Shown piece by piece: positions 1 through 8,339 of a stretch of 64,000 nucleotides of DNA. Under the pieces are notes generated by a model. It worked only from the letters and a program-made list of their open reading frames with translations, had not been told where the DNA came from and did not search any database. Both the position numbers and the translations under genes were made by a program. Numbering within the stretch: the stretch's first letter is position 1; the number at the start of each line of letters is the position of its first letter. This DNA comes from Cellulophaga baltica (GTDB taxonomy: Bacteria; Bacteroidota; Bacteroidia; Flavobacteriales; Flavobacteriaceae): contig NZ_FNBD01000013.1 in the NCBI RefSeq assembly GCF_900102165.1, positions 41,789-105,788 of the forward strand, read 5' to 3'.

Positions 1-500
1 AGTTTATTCTTTCCAATAGTCTTTCCAACTAAGTATGCAAACGAATCATTTACCCATATTAGTATAAAAATACCCATGATTAAAAATTTAGCAAAGTTAT
101 TTTGCTGGTAAGGAATCATGGTTAGAAATATACAACCTCCGCCGATATAAAATAATCCAATTAAAAACTTCTGTAAGCTTTGAAACTTTTTTTCTTTAGG
201 TGAAAATAGATAAAATAGAAGAGCGATATTTATGGTAATCGTCAGAAACATTAAAACATTTATGATTGATGTTCCATAGGCATAATCATTGATGAGGTAG
301 ATAAATGCCCACCAAAGTGTTAGATAGGCCGCAAAAATATGGTAGCCAGGCAGTTTAGTCATTCTCTTAAATTCATACAAACATGCTAAGCCAAAAGCCA
401 TGAATAAAAAGTCAAAAGCATCTGAGCTTAAGAATATTGCAGACAGCAATATTACCACGTATACGATTCCCGTAAGTAATCTTCTGAAAATTTCTCCCAT
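1..500 (-). CDS. cdsA: phosphatidate cytidylyltransferase (partial, N-terminal part)
   Basis: Makes CDP-diacylglycerol from phosphatidate and CTP in the inner membrane, the branch point of phospholipid synthesis. The first 166 codons are present and the C-terminal half, with the family signature, lies beyond the window edge. The translation starts MGEIFRRLLTG and is a run of hydrophobic membrane segments. Near residues 150-166 it has the stretch WVNDSFAYLVGKTIG, typical of the CdsA core, where the Asp helps bind metal. The ATG at 498-500 follows the stop of the upstream LUD gene by one base, so the two are translationally adjacent in the rsfS-ftsH-LUD-cdsA operon, a common flavobacterial order. 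Confidence 0.88.
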   Translation of the reverse strand, partial: MGEIFRRLLTGIVYVVILLSAIFLSSDAFDFLFMAFGLACLYEFKRMTKLPGYHIFAAYLTLWWAFIYLINDYAYGTSIINVLMFLTITINIALLFYLFSPKEKKFQSLQKFLIGLFYIGGGCIFLTMIPYQQNNFAKFLIMGIFILIWVNDSFAYLVGKTIGKNK

Positions 501-501
501 A

Positions 502-1113
502 TTATAAGTCTTCCAGAAGGATAAGATACAAATTTTTAGAGCTACTCCCGTAGGTAAGAAAATCTTTTTTGTCCTCTGATATGGCTTGAAAGTGTTTAAT
601 AGTAGTAATGTTTGTAGGTATACTATTTAAGTGTCGCTTCTTAATTTTTTTTAATCCTTCCCCGATAGAATTTACCAATTGACTTGTTGTAGCAAATACA
701 ATAAAATTTTCTGGTAATTCATTGAGTTTTCTATCTCTTAATTGATTAGAGCAAATAAGAATAGAACCATTCTGTGCTACTAAATGTTCGCAAGTGGTAA
801 AGAATATTTTACTTTTTTTAGGATTATCGGTAAAGGTTATGGCTTCGTGTTTAAACTTGTCCTCAAGTCTTTGATCCATAGAGAAAAAGTCAGTGTCATC
901 CCAGCTGTTTTCTAAACGGATGTTTTTTAGTGCATCACTTACATCTTGATTGCCATCACAATAAATGAATTTTCCGCCATTCTTTTTGAAGTAAATAGTG
1001 AATTTTTCATCGATGGGAATATCAAGGTCAGGCATATGCATGCCTCTAGTTTCTTCTTCTTCCGTAGAAACCTTTTTTTTGCCACCTCCAAATAGTTTCT
1101 CAAATAGACCCAT
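502..1113 (-). CDS. LUD-domain protein (LutC/YkgG-like)
   Basis: A 203-residue protein similar to the single-domain LUD (lactate utilisation) family. It begins MGLFEKLFGGGKKK, a short amphipathic and basic start, followed by an acidic linker. The core includes FTDNPKKSKIFFTTCEHLVA and FIVFATTSQLV, which resemble the Rossmann-like LUD fold. No lutA or lutB partner is nearby, so a role in lactate oxidation should not be assumed. It sits between ftsH and cdsA, a position this gene holds in many Flavobacteriaceae, which suggests a housekeeping function linked to the membrane or to proteolysis. The exact role is unknown. Confidence 0.75.
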   Translation of the reverse strand: MGLFEKLFGGGKKKVSTEEEETRGMHMPDLDIPIDEKFTIYFKKNGGKFIYCDGNQDVSDALKNIRLENSWDDTDFFSMDQRLEDKFKHEAITFTDNPKKSKIFFTTCEHLVAQNGSILICSNQLRDRKLNELPENFIVFATTSQLVNSIGEGLKKIKKRHLNSIPTNITTIKHFQAISEDKKDFLTYGSSSKNLYLILLEDL

Positions 1114-1196
1114 TCTTATCTTTAAAACTTCTACTACTTATTGAATATAAATAACCAGAAGTTTACAAAGATAAACTTCTGGTTGAGATAATGCTA

Positions 1197-3176
1197 TTAT
1201 ATGTTGGTGTCTCCTTCTTTTGAAGCTTCTTCCTCTCTTGCAGCAGCTTCTTCAGCAACATCTTTCTCGAAAGGTCTTTTACCAAATATTTTCTCTAAAT
1301 CATCTTTGAAGATAACTTCCTTCTCTAGCAAACGTTGCGCTAATTCCGTAAGTTTATCTTTGTTCTGATCTAAAAGCTCAACAGCTCTTTGGTATTGTTC
1401 TTCTATTAGAATAGAGATTTCTCTATCAATAGTTTGTGCGGTTTCTTCACTATATGGTTTTGAGAAGCCATAAGAATCTTGTCCTGAAGAATCATAATAA
1501 GTTAAGTTACCAATTTTGTCATTTAGACCATAAATAGTAACCATAGCTCTTGCTTGTTTAGTTACTTTTTCTAAATCACTTAATGCACCCGTAGATATCT
1601 TATCAAAAATTACTTTTTCTGCTGCTCTACCTCCTAAGGTAGCACACATTTCGTCTTTCATTTGATCTGGACGAACAATAAGACGTTCTTCTGGTAAGTA
1701 CCAAGCAGCACCTAATGATTGGCCTCTTGGAACTATAGTTACCTTCACTAAAGGCGCAGCATGCTCTAACATCCAACTAACTGTTGCATGACCCGCTTCA
1801 TGGTAAGCAATAGTTTCTTTTTCACCAGGAGTAATAATTTTATTTTTCTTTTCTAGGCCACCAATGATACGATCAACAGCATCTAAGAAATCTTGCTTAG
1901 TTACTGCTTTCTTCTCCTTACGCGCTGCTATAAGTGCCGCTTCATTACAAACATTAGCAATATCTGCCCCTGAGAAACCAGGTGTTTGTTTCGCTAAGAA
2001 TTCTAAATCTAAAGCTTCTGCAGTCTTGATAGGCTTCAGGTGAACTTCAAAAATCTCTTTACGTTCTCTAATGTCTGGTAAATCAACATAAATTTGTCTA
2101 TCAAAACGACCAGCTCTCATTAATGCTTTATCAAGAACATCTGCTCTGTTGGTTGCTGCCAATACGATTACATTTGTATTGGTACCAAAACCATCCATTT
2201 CAGTTAGTAATTGGTTTAACGTATTTTCACGTTCATCATTAGAACCTGTCATGTTATTTTTACCTCTTGCTCTACCAATAGCATCAATTTCATCAATGAA
2301 AATGATTGCAGGAGATTTATCTTTAGCTTGCTTGAACAAGTCACGTACTCTTGAGGCTCCAACACCTACGAACATCTCAACGAAATCTGATCCAGAAAGA
2401 GAGAAGAACGGTACTTTAGCTTCCCCAGCAACTGCTTTTGCTAATAATGTTTTACCAGTTCCTGGAGGGCCTACTAACAAGGCTCCTTTAGGTATCTTAC
2501 CACCTAATGAAGTATACTTGTCAGGATTTCTTAAGAAGTCTACAATTTCTTCTACTTCTTCCTTAGCGCCTTCTAATCCGGCAACATCTTTAAAAGAAGT
2601 TCTTGTGTCTGTTTTTTCGTCGAATAATTTAGCCTTAGATTTTCCAATATTGAAAATTTGACCACCAGCGCCACCGCCACCGCCGCCAGACATTCTACGC
2701 ATAAGATAAATCCAAATACCAATGATAAGTATAAATGGTAATACGCTTAAAAGAATATCAAGAACAACGTTGTTTTCTGTAGTATAATCTATTACAGTGT
2801 CTAGGTTGTATTCAACTTTAGTGTTTTTTATGTCGTTCTCAAAGTTTTGAGGGTCTCCATAATCCAATACATACTGAGGAGATTCTCCGCCAGATAATCC
2901 GAAAGGTTTCTTTGCAACTTCCTTATGCACATCTTTTTCTAAAGCTTCTTGTGTTAAGAATACTTTAGCTTGTCTTGTGTTGGTTACAATTAATATTTTG
3001 GCAACATCGCCATTTCTTAAATATTCTTGTAATTCAGAAGTTGTTGTTTTTTTCTGACTAGATAAACTAGCGCTGTTAAAAAACTGGAATCCTATTAATA
3101 ATACTGCTATTATTCCGTAAATCCACCACGAACTAAACTTTGGTTTTTTCGGACTTGTATTGTTATCTTTTGCCAT
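1197..3176 (-). CDS. ftsH: ATP-dependent zinc metalloprotease FtsH
   Basis: Membrane-anchored AAA+ protease that degrades misfolded membrane proteins and short-lived regulators. At 659 residues it is the usual length. Membrane segments lie near residues 17-35 and 138-159 with a periplasmic domain between, followed by a Gly-rich linker (164-172). The AAA module shows Walker A GPPGTGKT (236-243), Walker B IIFIDEID (291-298) and the second region of homology ending MRAGRFDR (353-360). The protease site is HEAGH (459-463), with the third zinc ligand probably Asp534 in SDLEK. The C-terminal tail is acidic. It is 12 bp downstream of rsfS and upstream of the LUD gene, in one operon. Confidence 0.97.
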   Translation of the reverse strand: MAKDNNTSPKKPKFSSWWIYGIIAVLLIGFQFFNSASLSSQKKTTTSELQEYLRNGDVAKILIVTNTRQAKVFLTQEALEKDVHKEVAKKPFGLSGGESPQYVLDYGDPQNFENDIKNTKVEYNLDTVIDYTTENNVVLDILLSVLPFILIIGIWIYLMRRMSGGGGGGAGGQIFNIGKSKAKLFDEKTDTRTSFKDVAGLEGAKEEVEEIVDFLRNPDKYTSLGGKIPKGALLVGPPGTGKTLLAKAVAGEAKVPFFSLSGSDFVEMFVGVGASRVRDLFKQAKDKSPAIIFIDEIDAIGRARGKNNMTGSNDERENTLNQLLTEMDGFGTNTNVIVLAATNRADVLDKALMRAGRFDRQIYVDLPDIRERKEIFEVHLKPIKTAEALDLEFLAKQTPGFSGADIANVCNEAALIAARKEKKAVTKQDFLDAVDRIIGGLEKKNKIITPGEKETIAYHEAGHATVSWMLEHAAPLVKVTIVPRGQSLGAAWYLPEERLIVRPDQMKDEMCATLGGRAAEKVIFDKISTGALSDLEKVTKQARAMVTIYGLNDKIGNLTYYDSSGQDSYGFSKPYSEETAQTIDREISILIEEQYQRAVELLDQNKDKLTELAQRLLEKEVIFKDDLEKIFGKRPFEKDVAEEAAAREEEASKEGDTNI

Positions 3177-3188
3177 TTTTGTTTTTTC

Positions 3189-3563
3189 TTATTTAAAACT
3201 ATTTTCAATCATGGTTACTTTTGCGTCTCCCCAAAGTCCTTCAATATCATAATACTCTCGTACTTGTTTTTGAAAAACGTGTACAACTACATTAACATAG
3301 TCCATTAAAATCCATTCAGAGTTATCTGAACCTTCTACGTGCCAAGGTTTGTCTTTTAATTTTTTGCTAACTGTTTTCTGGATAGAGCCTACTATTGCAT
3401 TTACATGCGTGTTTGAAGTACCGTTACAGATTATGAAATAGTCGCAAACCGTATTTTCAATTTCTCTTAGGTCAAGTAAACTTATGTTATTTCCTTTAAC
3501 TTCTTCTATTCCCTCAAGAATAAAACTGATGAGCTCATCTACGCTTGTTTGCTTTTTCTGCAT
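3189..3563 (-). CDS. rsfS: ribosome silencing factor RsfS
   Basis: A 124-residue member of the Iojap/RsfS family. It binds ribosomal protein L14 on the 50S subunit and blocks subunit joining when nutrients run short. Family motifs are DYFIICNGTSNTHVNAI, KPWHVEG and WILMDYVNVVVHVF. It is the first gene of the minus-strand operon rsfS-ftsH-LUD-cdsA and is divergent from birA. A -7 hexamer-like TAACTTTG lies 20 nt upstream on the minus strand (3590-3583). Confidence 0.93.
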   Translation of the reverse strand: MQKKQTSVDELISFILEGIEEVKGNNISLLDLREIENTVCDYFIICNGTSNTHVNAIVGSIQKTVSKKLKDKPWHVEGSDNSEWILMDYVNVVVHVFQKQVREYYDIEGLWGDAKVTMIENSFK

Positions 3564-3582
3564 TAAAAAAATTTAATTTTCG

Positions 3583-3590
3583 CAAAGTTA
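3583..3590 (-). promoter_or_regulatory. candidate -7 promoter element of rsfS-ftsH operon
   Basis: The minus strand reads TAACTTTG, an exact match to the Bacteroidetes -7 consensus TAnnTTTG, 20 nt before the rsfS start. I do not see a clear TTG at the expected -33 distance, so this is a half-site call. Confidence 0.4.
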
Positions 3591-3657
3591 TTATTTTTTT
3601 GTTTTCTTAGCTATTGTTTTTAGTAATAAGATTTAACTTTTATATAATAGTTAACAA

Positions 3658-4392
3658 ATGCAAATAATCAAACTTGATGCCATAGACTCTACAAATGTAT
3701 ACCTGAAGGATTTGGTCTTTAATACTCAGGCATCAGATTATACTATTGTAGTAGCGGAGAAACAGACAAGCGGAAGAGGACAAATGGGGACTGCATGGCT
3801 TGCTGATGAAGGTAAGAACCTAACCTTCAGTATCTTGAAAAAATGCACGGATTTAAGTGTTCAAGAACAATTTGATTTAAATATTTGTGTTTCTGTAGCT
3901 ATTTATCGCAGCTTAAATGACTTAAAAATACCTGACTTAAAGATTAAGTGGCCAAACGACATTTTGTCAGGGAATCATAAAATCTGTGGTGTTTTAATTG
4001 AAAATATACTTTCAGGAGCAAAAATTCAGGCGTCTATAATCGGAATAGGCTTAAATGTGAACCAATTATCATTTGATAATTTGCCAAATGTATCTTCCTT
4101 AAAATTAATAACGGGTATTCAATATGATTTGGATGAGCTACTAAAGAAAATAGCCAAAAACCTTGAAGAAGTTTTTGACTATTATTTTATGGTAAATAAG
4201 CAAGATTTAAAAATTGAATATTTAGAGCAACTATTTAGAAAAGATAAAGCTTCTACATTTTCAAAGGATGCTAATGATACCATGTTTACAGGAATCATTA
4301 GAAATGTCACCAGTGAAGGTAAATTAGTGCTAGAAGAGGAAGATGAAATCTTTAATGAGTACGCTCTAAAAGAACTAAAATTACGGTATTAA
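3658..4392 (+). CDS. birA: biotin-[acetyl-CoA-carboxylase] ligase
   Basis: Attaches biotin to the carrier domains of biotin enzymes; a substrate in this window is pyruvate carboxylase at 16.2-19.7 kb. The protein has 244 residues. Motifs are SGRGQMG (38-44, biotinyl-AMP loop), KWPND (97-101) and KICGVLIE (108-115). There is no N-terminal helix-turn-helix, so it is a monofunctional ligase without the repressor role of the E. coli protein. It is divergent from rsfS. A weak promoter match, TTG then 17 nt then TAACTTTT, lies at 3614-3641. Its stop codon overlaps the stop of the convergent SRPBCC gene. Confidence 0.93.
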   Translation: MQIIKLDAIDSTNVYLKDLVFNTQASDYTIVVAEKQTSGRGQMGTAWLADEGKNLTFSILKKCTDLSVQEQFDLNICVSVAIYRSLNDLKIPDLKIKWPNDILSGNHKICGVLIENILSGAKIQASIIGIGLNVNQLSFDNLPNVSSLKLITGIQYDLDELLKKIAKNLEEVFDYYFMVNKQDLKIEYLEQLFRKDKASTFSKDANDTMFTGIIRNVTSEGKLVLEEEDEIFNEYALKELKLRY

Positions 4393-4781
4393 ATCTTCTG
4401 TAAATTATCTGATAAAGTGCCTATGAAATTGGTAATAGGGTTTTTTATCATCATGGCCATCATAGCATTAAATTCTCCTTCAAAACTTAATACCACTTCC
4501 GTTTCTTTTGCACCTAATTCTATAATATTAGCAGTTAACGTAAACGGTAGTTTTTCACTAGCGGCACCTAAAACAACTTTGCTAGTTGGTACTGTTTCTT
4601 TGCGTTGAAGAACAATTTCTGGCATTCCTTTCAATGCAAATAAGAATCGCTCTTCGTTTAAGAGCTCAAATTTACTTATGTTGTCTGGCATTAATTGTTC
4701 AAAGTTTTTGATATCGATTAAGAAATCATAAACTTCTTGACTGCTCTTTTGTATTGTTTTTTTAGGAGTTTCTATATGCAT
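4389..4781 (-). CDS. SRPBCC-family (START-like) small protein
   Basis: A 130-residue protein that resembles the SRPBCC/polyketide-cyclase-like fold: an N-terminal strand and helices (SQEVYDFLIDIKNFEQLMPDNI), then an antiparallel sheet (TEVVLSFEGEFN), then a long C-terminal helix ending FIGTLSDNLQKI. This fold forms a cavity for a hydrophobic ligand, but the ligand here is unknown. It starts 4 bp after pyrE on the same strand and is probably co-transcribed with it. Its TAA and the birA TAA share the four bases TTAA. Confidence 0.78.
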   Translation of the reverse strand: MHIETPKKTIQKSSQEVYDFLIDIKNFEQLMPDNISKFELLNEERFLFALKGMPEIVLQRKETVPTSKVVLGAASEKLPFTLTANIIELGAKETEVVLSFEGEFNAMMAMMIKNPITNFIGTLSDNLQKI

Positions 4782-4785
4782 AATA

Positions 4786-5427
4786 TTATTGTTGCCATTC
4801 AGATGGATTTTTCTTCCATTCTATTAATGTGTTATATTGATCTTCTTTTATGTAATTGGTTTCTGTAGCTTGTTCTATTAAATGATCATAGTCACTTAAA
4901 GTATGAAGCTCTAAGTTGTGTTTTTCAAAATTAGACGTAGCAACATCAAAGCCATAAGTGAATATAGCTAGCATACCTTTTATCTTGGCACCAGAATCTT
5001 CCAGTGCTTTTACGGCATTTAAACTACTCTTACCGGTGCTAATTAAATCTTCAATAACTACGACTGTTTGGTTTTCTTCTAAAGCACCTTCTATCTGGTT
5101 TTGTCTTCCGTGAGATTTTGCCTCAGGACGTACATAGATAAACGGAAGCCCTAAATAGTCTGCAACAAGCATGCCTATTCCTATTGCTCCAGTAGCTACA
5201 CCAGCAATTACATCTGGCTTGCCGTATAAGTGTTCTACTTGTTTGGCAATTTCTTCCCGCACGTAGTTACGTATTTGTGGATAGGACAAGATTATTCTAT
5301 TGTCACAATAGATTGGAGATTTCCATCCTGAAGCCCATGAAAAAGGATTTTCAGGATTCAACTTAATTGCATTAATTTGCAACAAAAGCTCTGCTGTCTT
5401 TTTTGCTGTATCTTTATTTAAAACCAT
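4786..5427 (-). CDS. pyrE: orotate phosphoribosyltransferase
   Basis: Converts orotate and PRPP to orotidine 5'-phosphate in pyrimidine synthesis. The protein has 213 residues. The PRPP-binding loop TVVVIEDLISTGKSS is at residues 121-135, and the orotate/PRPP contact region WASGWKSPIYCDNR is at 31-44. GVATGAIGIG follows at 76-85. It leads a two-gene unit with the SRPBCC gene. Its ATG is separated by one base from the divergent NUDIX ATG, so the promoter must lie inside the neighbouring ORF. A TACATTTG element on the minus strand (5439-5432) fits a -7 box. Confidence 0.95.
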   Translation of the reverse strand: MVLNKDTAKKTAELLLQINAIKLNPENPFSWASGWKSPIYCDNRIILSYPQIRNYVREEIAKQVEHLYGKPDVIAGVATGAIGIGMLVADYLGLPFIYVRPEAKSHGRQNQIEGALEENQTVVVIEDLISTGKSSLNAVKALEDSGAKIKGMLAIFTYGFDVATSNFEKHNLELHTLSDYDHLIEQATETNYIKEDQYNTLIEWKKNPSEWQQ

Positions 5428-5428
5428 A

Positions 5429-6022
5429 ATGCAAATGTATAAAGTTTTTGTTAATGAGTCTCAGTTGATTTTAACAAATAAACTGTCTGATATTGCTAAT
5501 AACAAATATTTTTTATTGAATCAGAAGTCAATAAATGAAGCAATAGAATTACTATCTAAAGATAAACGAAGCATTGCGTATATCTATCACCCTAATGTGG
5601 AGGAAATTTTAAATAAATTCACTAAGAAAATTCCATTGGTGGTGGCTGCTGGAGGCGTAGTTACAAACAAAGAAGGAAAAGTGTTATTTATTTATAGGAA
5701 TGACAAGTGGGATTTACCGAAAGGGAAACTAGATAAAGGAGAAACATTAGAAGAGTGTGCATTAAGAGAGGTAGAGGAAGAGACCGGAGTACAGGGCTTA
5801 AAAATTGAAAATATTTTAAAGACCACCTATCATGTTTTTAAAAGAAATGGGAAATACAAGCTTAAAGAAGTGCATTGGTTTGCAATGAAAACTTCATATA
5901 AAGGCGAGCTTGTTGGGCAATTAGATGAAGGTATTGAAAAGGTAAAATGGAAAGGGCCAAAGAAAATAGCTAAGGCCCTTGAAAATTCATATACCAATAT
6001 TAAAATACTTTTTGAGGATTAA
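5429..6022 (+). CDS. NUDIX hydrolase
   Basis: A 197-residue protein with a complete Nudix box (residues 99-121: G-x5-E-x7-REVEEETGV), which binds Mg2+ to cleave a nucleoside diphosphate-X bond. An N-terminal extension of about 70 residues precedes the domain (VVAAGGVVTNKEGKVLF), as in many flavobacterial homologues. Substrate cannot be assigned from sequence. ATG at 5429 is used here. A second Met at 5435 is possible and would give slightly more space from the divergent pyrE start. It converges on the M14 peptidase gene with 3 bp between stops. Confidence 0.88.
   Translation: MQMYKVFVNESQLILTNKLSDIANNKYFLLNQKSINEAIELLSKDKRSIAYIYHPNVEEILNKFTKKIPLVVAAGGVVTNKEGKVLFIYRNDKWDLPKGKLDKGETLEECALREVEEETGVQGLKIENILKTTYHVFKRNGKYKLKEVHWFAMKTSYKGELVGQLDEGIEKVKWKGPKKIAKALENSYTNIKILFED
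5432..5439 (-). promoter_or_regulatory. candidate -7 element of pyrE, inside the NUDIX ORF
   Basis: The minus strand reads TACATTTG, an exact TAnnTTTG match whose last base lies 4 nt before the pyrE ATG. Transcription would start at or near that ATG. No TTG is visible at the -33 distance. Confidence 0.35.
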
Positions 6023-6025
6023 ATC

Positions 6026-7789
6026 TTATTCAGAAACTACTTCAAAATCATTTAATACGCGATACACCGGATATTGATTGTGTGCTTTTTCATAATATTC
6101 TGATCGCTGATAAATATATTCTAATTGTGCGTACCAATCTTTTGCAAACGCTTCATCGGTAGCTTTTTTTAGTCGAAAAGCTTCATCTAATAAGCTGTTT
6201 GTTTGAAGTAATTCTGCAGCTACATCTTCAAAAACATAAGGAGAGAAATCTTCTTTCTGTTGTAAAATCGGATCAAAAAAGTTCCAATTAAAGAACGAGT
6301 CTGTTGCGCTAGGCTCCAATGTTTCTAAGATATAGCGTATACCTTTTTGTTTTATCGGGATAAATACGTCTCCTTGTTGAAACTGAACCTTTTGTTTACT
6401 CTTTACTATTTTTGTATCATAGTGTGGGTAGTGACCTTCGTAGCTATTCGTATACGTTTTGTATGTGTCTATCTTGTAAGATTCTACTTCTACTAAGGTA
6501 TCTTTCTTAATTCGAGTAAACGCAATTTCATTCTTTGTTAGAAGGCTTATGATCTTAAAATTACTTTTCTTAAGTATGTAAGCATTGGGTATTTTGATAC
6601 TTTCAGTGCCTTTGTAATAGTTATAATAGGTAGTAGGCTTTGTAAAGGGCTTGCTGCTATTGTATTTTAGCCTAGGAAAACCGGTTACTTCGCTAATAAT
6701 GGTATCTGCTTCATACCCTTTAAACTCTAATGTGGTTGTTTGGCTAGAGTCTATTTCCCATTTTAATGGATAGTACTCTAAATTTAAAACCGCTTCATTG
6801 TAATTTTTACGTAATTCTTTTATTTTTTGGCCGTCATTTTCAGAGATCTCGATCATCTTCTTCATAAGCTCATAAGTGCCTTCTACTCTTTTTTTATAGG
6901 GCTTAAGCATATGAGTTTCTACCATTAGCCCTAAAGTGTTCCAGAGAGAAGTATATCCTGTAGAATATCTTGGGTGGTCTATAAATTGAGAAAATCCATT
7001 TTCAGGAACAGCATTATGTACATTTACGTATGGAGTAATGTCCCAGTTATCTTTTGCCAAACTAGCTTCTAATTTAGGCATAAGATTTTGGTTTAGATAG
7101 TCGCCCAACTCCAAACCTAATTTGTTGTGTTGCGTGAATAAATGGGTAAGGGTGTACTGGTAATCTGCACCGTTACTTACGTGATTATCTATAAAAATAT
7201 CAGGCTTCACTAAGTGGTAGATAGTGGCAAAGGTTTCTGCATTTTTAGTGTCAGACTTTATAAAATCTCTATTTAGGTCATAATTTCGTGCATTACCTCT
7301 AAAGCCATATTGCTTAGGGCCGTTTTGGTTTGCTCTAGTAGATGAGTTTCTGTTTAAGGCTCCGCCGATATTATACACAGGTATTGTGGCAATCACGGTG
7401 TTTTCTGGCGGCGTAATATTTTCTGTTGCTAAATCTCTAAATAAAAGCATCGTAGCATCAATCCCATCGCTTTCACCCGGATGAATGCCGTTGTTTATTA
7501 ATAAAATAGTTTTAGATTCTTTTATTTTTTTAAAATTAAAATCGGCATCTAAGTTATAGGTTACTAAATGTAATGGTAAGCCGCTATCTGTTTCTCCAAT
7601 GGTCTGGATGTTAACTTCAGGAAATTCTTTGGCTAATTTTATATAAAAGTCAACAGTTTCTTGATAGGTAGCTGTTTCTGTTCCATTAGAAAGTTCAAAA
7701 TGTGTTTTGTAATCTGATGTTTTGTCTTCTTTCTCTGATTCGCAAGAAATAAAGACGGTTAAAAGAAGTAGGGGAAGTAGAAATTTCAT
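6026..7789 (-). CDS. M14-family zinc carboxypeptidase, lipoprotein
   Basis: An exported peptidase of the M14 (carboxypeptidase A-like) family, 587 residues. The N-terminus MKFLLPLLLLTVFISC is a lipoprotein signal peptide with Cys16 as lipidation site. Zinc ligands are His103 and Glu106 in HPGESDG and a later His in DNHVSNGADY. The substrate-binding Asn/Arg pair is in RNYDLNRDF, and VETHML is a candidate for the catalytic Glu region. The C-terminal half is a beta-rich domain of unknown role. It probably degrades peptides in the periplasm or at the surface. It is monocistronic, and the upstream 145 bp hold no obvious full promoter. Confidence 0.85.
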   Translation of the reverse strand: MKFLLPLLLLTVFISCESEKEDKTSDYKTHFELSNGTETATYQETVDFYIKLAKEFPEVNIQTIGETDSGLPLHLVTYNLDADFNFKKIKESKTILLINNGIHPGESDGIDATMLLFRDLATENITPPENTVIATIPVYNIGGALNRNSSTRANQNGPKQYGFRGNARNYDLNRDFIKSDTKNAETFATIYHLVKPDIFIDNHVSNGADYQYTLTHLFTQHNKLGLELGDYLNQNLMPKLEASLAKDNWDITPYVNVHNAVPENGFSQFIDHPRYSTGYTSLWNTLGLMVETHMLKPYKKRVEGTYELMKKMIEISENDGQKIKELRKNYNEAVLNLEYYPLKWEIDSSQTTTLEFKGYEADTIISEVTGFPRLKYNSSKPFTKPTTYYNYYKGTESIKIPNAYILKKSNFKIISLLTKNEIAFTRIKKDTLVEVESYKIDTYKTYTNSYEGHYPHYDTKIVKSKQKVQFQQGDVFIPIKQKGIRYILETLEPSATDSFFNWNFFDPILQQKEDFSPYVFEDVAAELLQTNSLLDEAFRLKKATDEAFAKDWYAQLEYIYQRSEYYEKAHNQYPVYRVLNDFEVVSE

Positions 7790-7934
7790 TAGCTATTAAA
7801 GGGTTGTTGCTCTAGAGTACCGCAAAAAATTAAGAGCTATCTATGCATTTGTTTAACAGGATAGTACTCAACAGTGTGTCAGTAATTCTTTTGCTATTTT
7901 ACGCTTCAAAAATAATGAAAATAAAGTGTCTTTG

Positions 7935-8339
7935 TTAGGCTATATCCGTGATTTTCTCAATTTCAACTTTATTTAACGGTTTTGTATTATACGTGATATT
8001 ATGATGGGTTCTGCACTTGTAAAAATTGGACTTATCACGGTCTTCTTTATTTATGGACGATGTAACAATATTTACGGTAATAGCATCTGCAATAGGTAAT
8101 TTTAAAAACTCTTCTAGAAATTCCCACCCGTCCATTATGGGCATGTTTAAATCTAGAAATATCAAATCTGGAAGTTTTGTTTTGTTAGCAACAATTTCTG
8201 AAAGATATTCTATGGCTAGTTTTCCGTTTGAAAAAGCATCAATGTTATTACATTCAATAGTGCTTGTAAGCAACTTTTTTATGCCAAAAACAGTGATAGC
8301 ATCATCGTCTATTATACAAATATGATCAATCATTTTCAT
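7935..8339 (-). CDS. response regulator, receiver domain only
   Basis: A 134-residue CheY-like receiver with no output domain. The acidic pocket is Asp11-Asp13, the phosphoacceptor is Asp63 in FLDLNMP, the switch residues are Thr93/Ser94 and the conserved Lys is Lys120 in NTKPL. It overlaps the 3' end of the upstream histidine kinase gene by 14 bp, so the two are translationally coupled and very likely cognate partners. As a stand-alone receiver it probably acts through protein contact or a phosphorelay. Starting at the second Met (8333) would shorten the overlap to 8 bp. Confidence 0.9.
   Translation of the reverse strand: MKMIDHICIIDDDAITVFGIKKLLTSTIECNNIDAFSNGKLAIEYLSEIVANKTKLPDLIFLDLNMPIMDGWEFLEEFLKLPIADAITVNIVTSSINKEDRDKSNFYKCRTHHNITYNTKPLNKVEIEKITDIA

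Noticed and set aside
2149..2661. 170-codon open frame antisense to ftsH
   Set aside because: It lies fully inside the conserved AAA domain of ftsH on the other strand and has no recognisable protein features.
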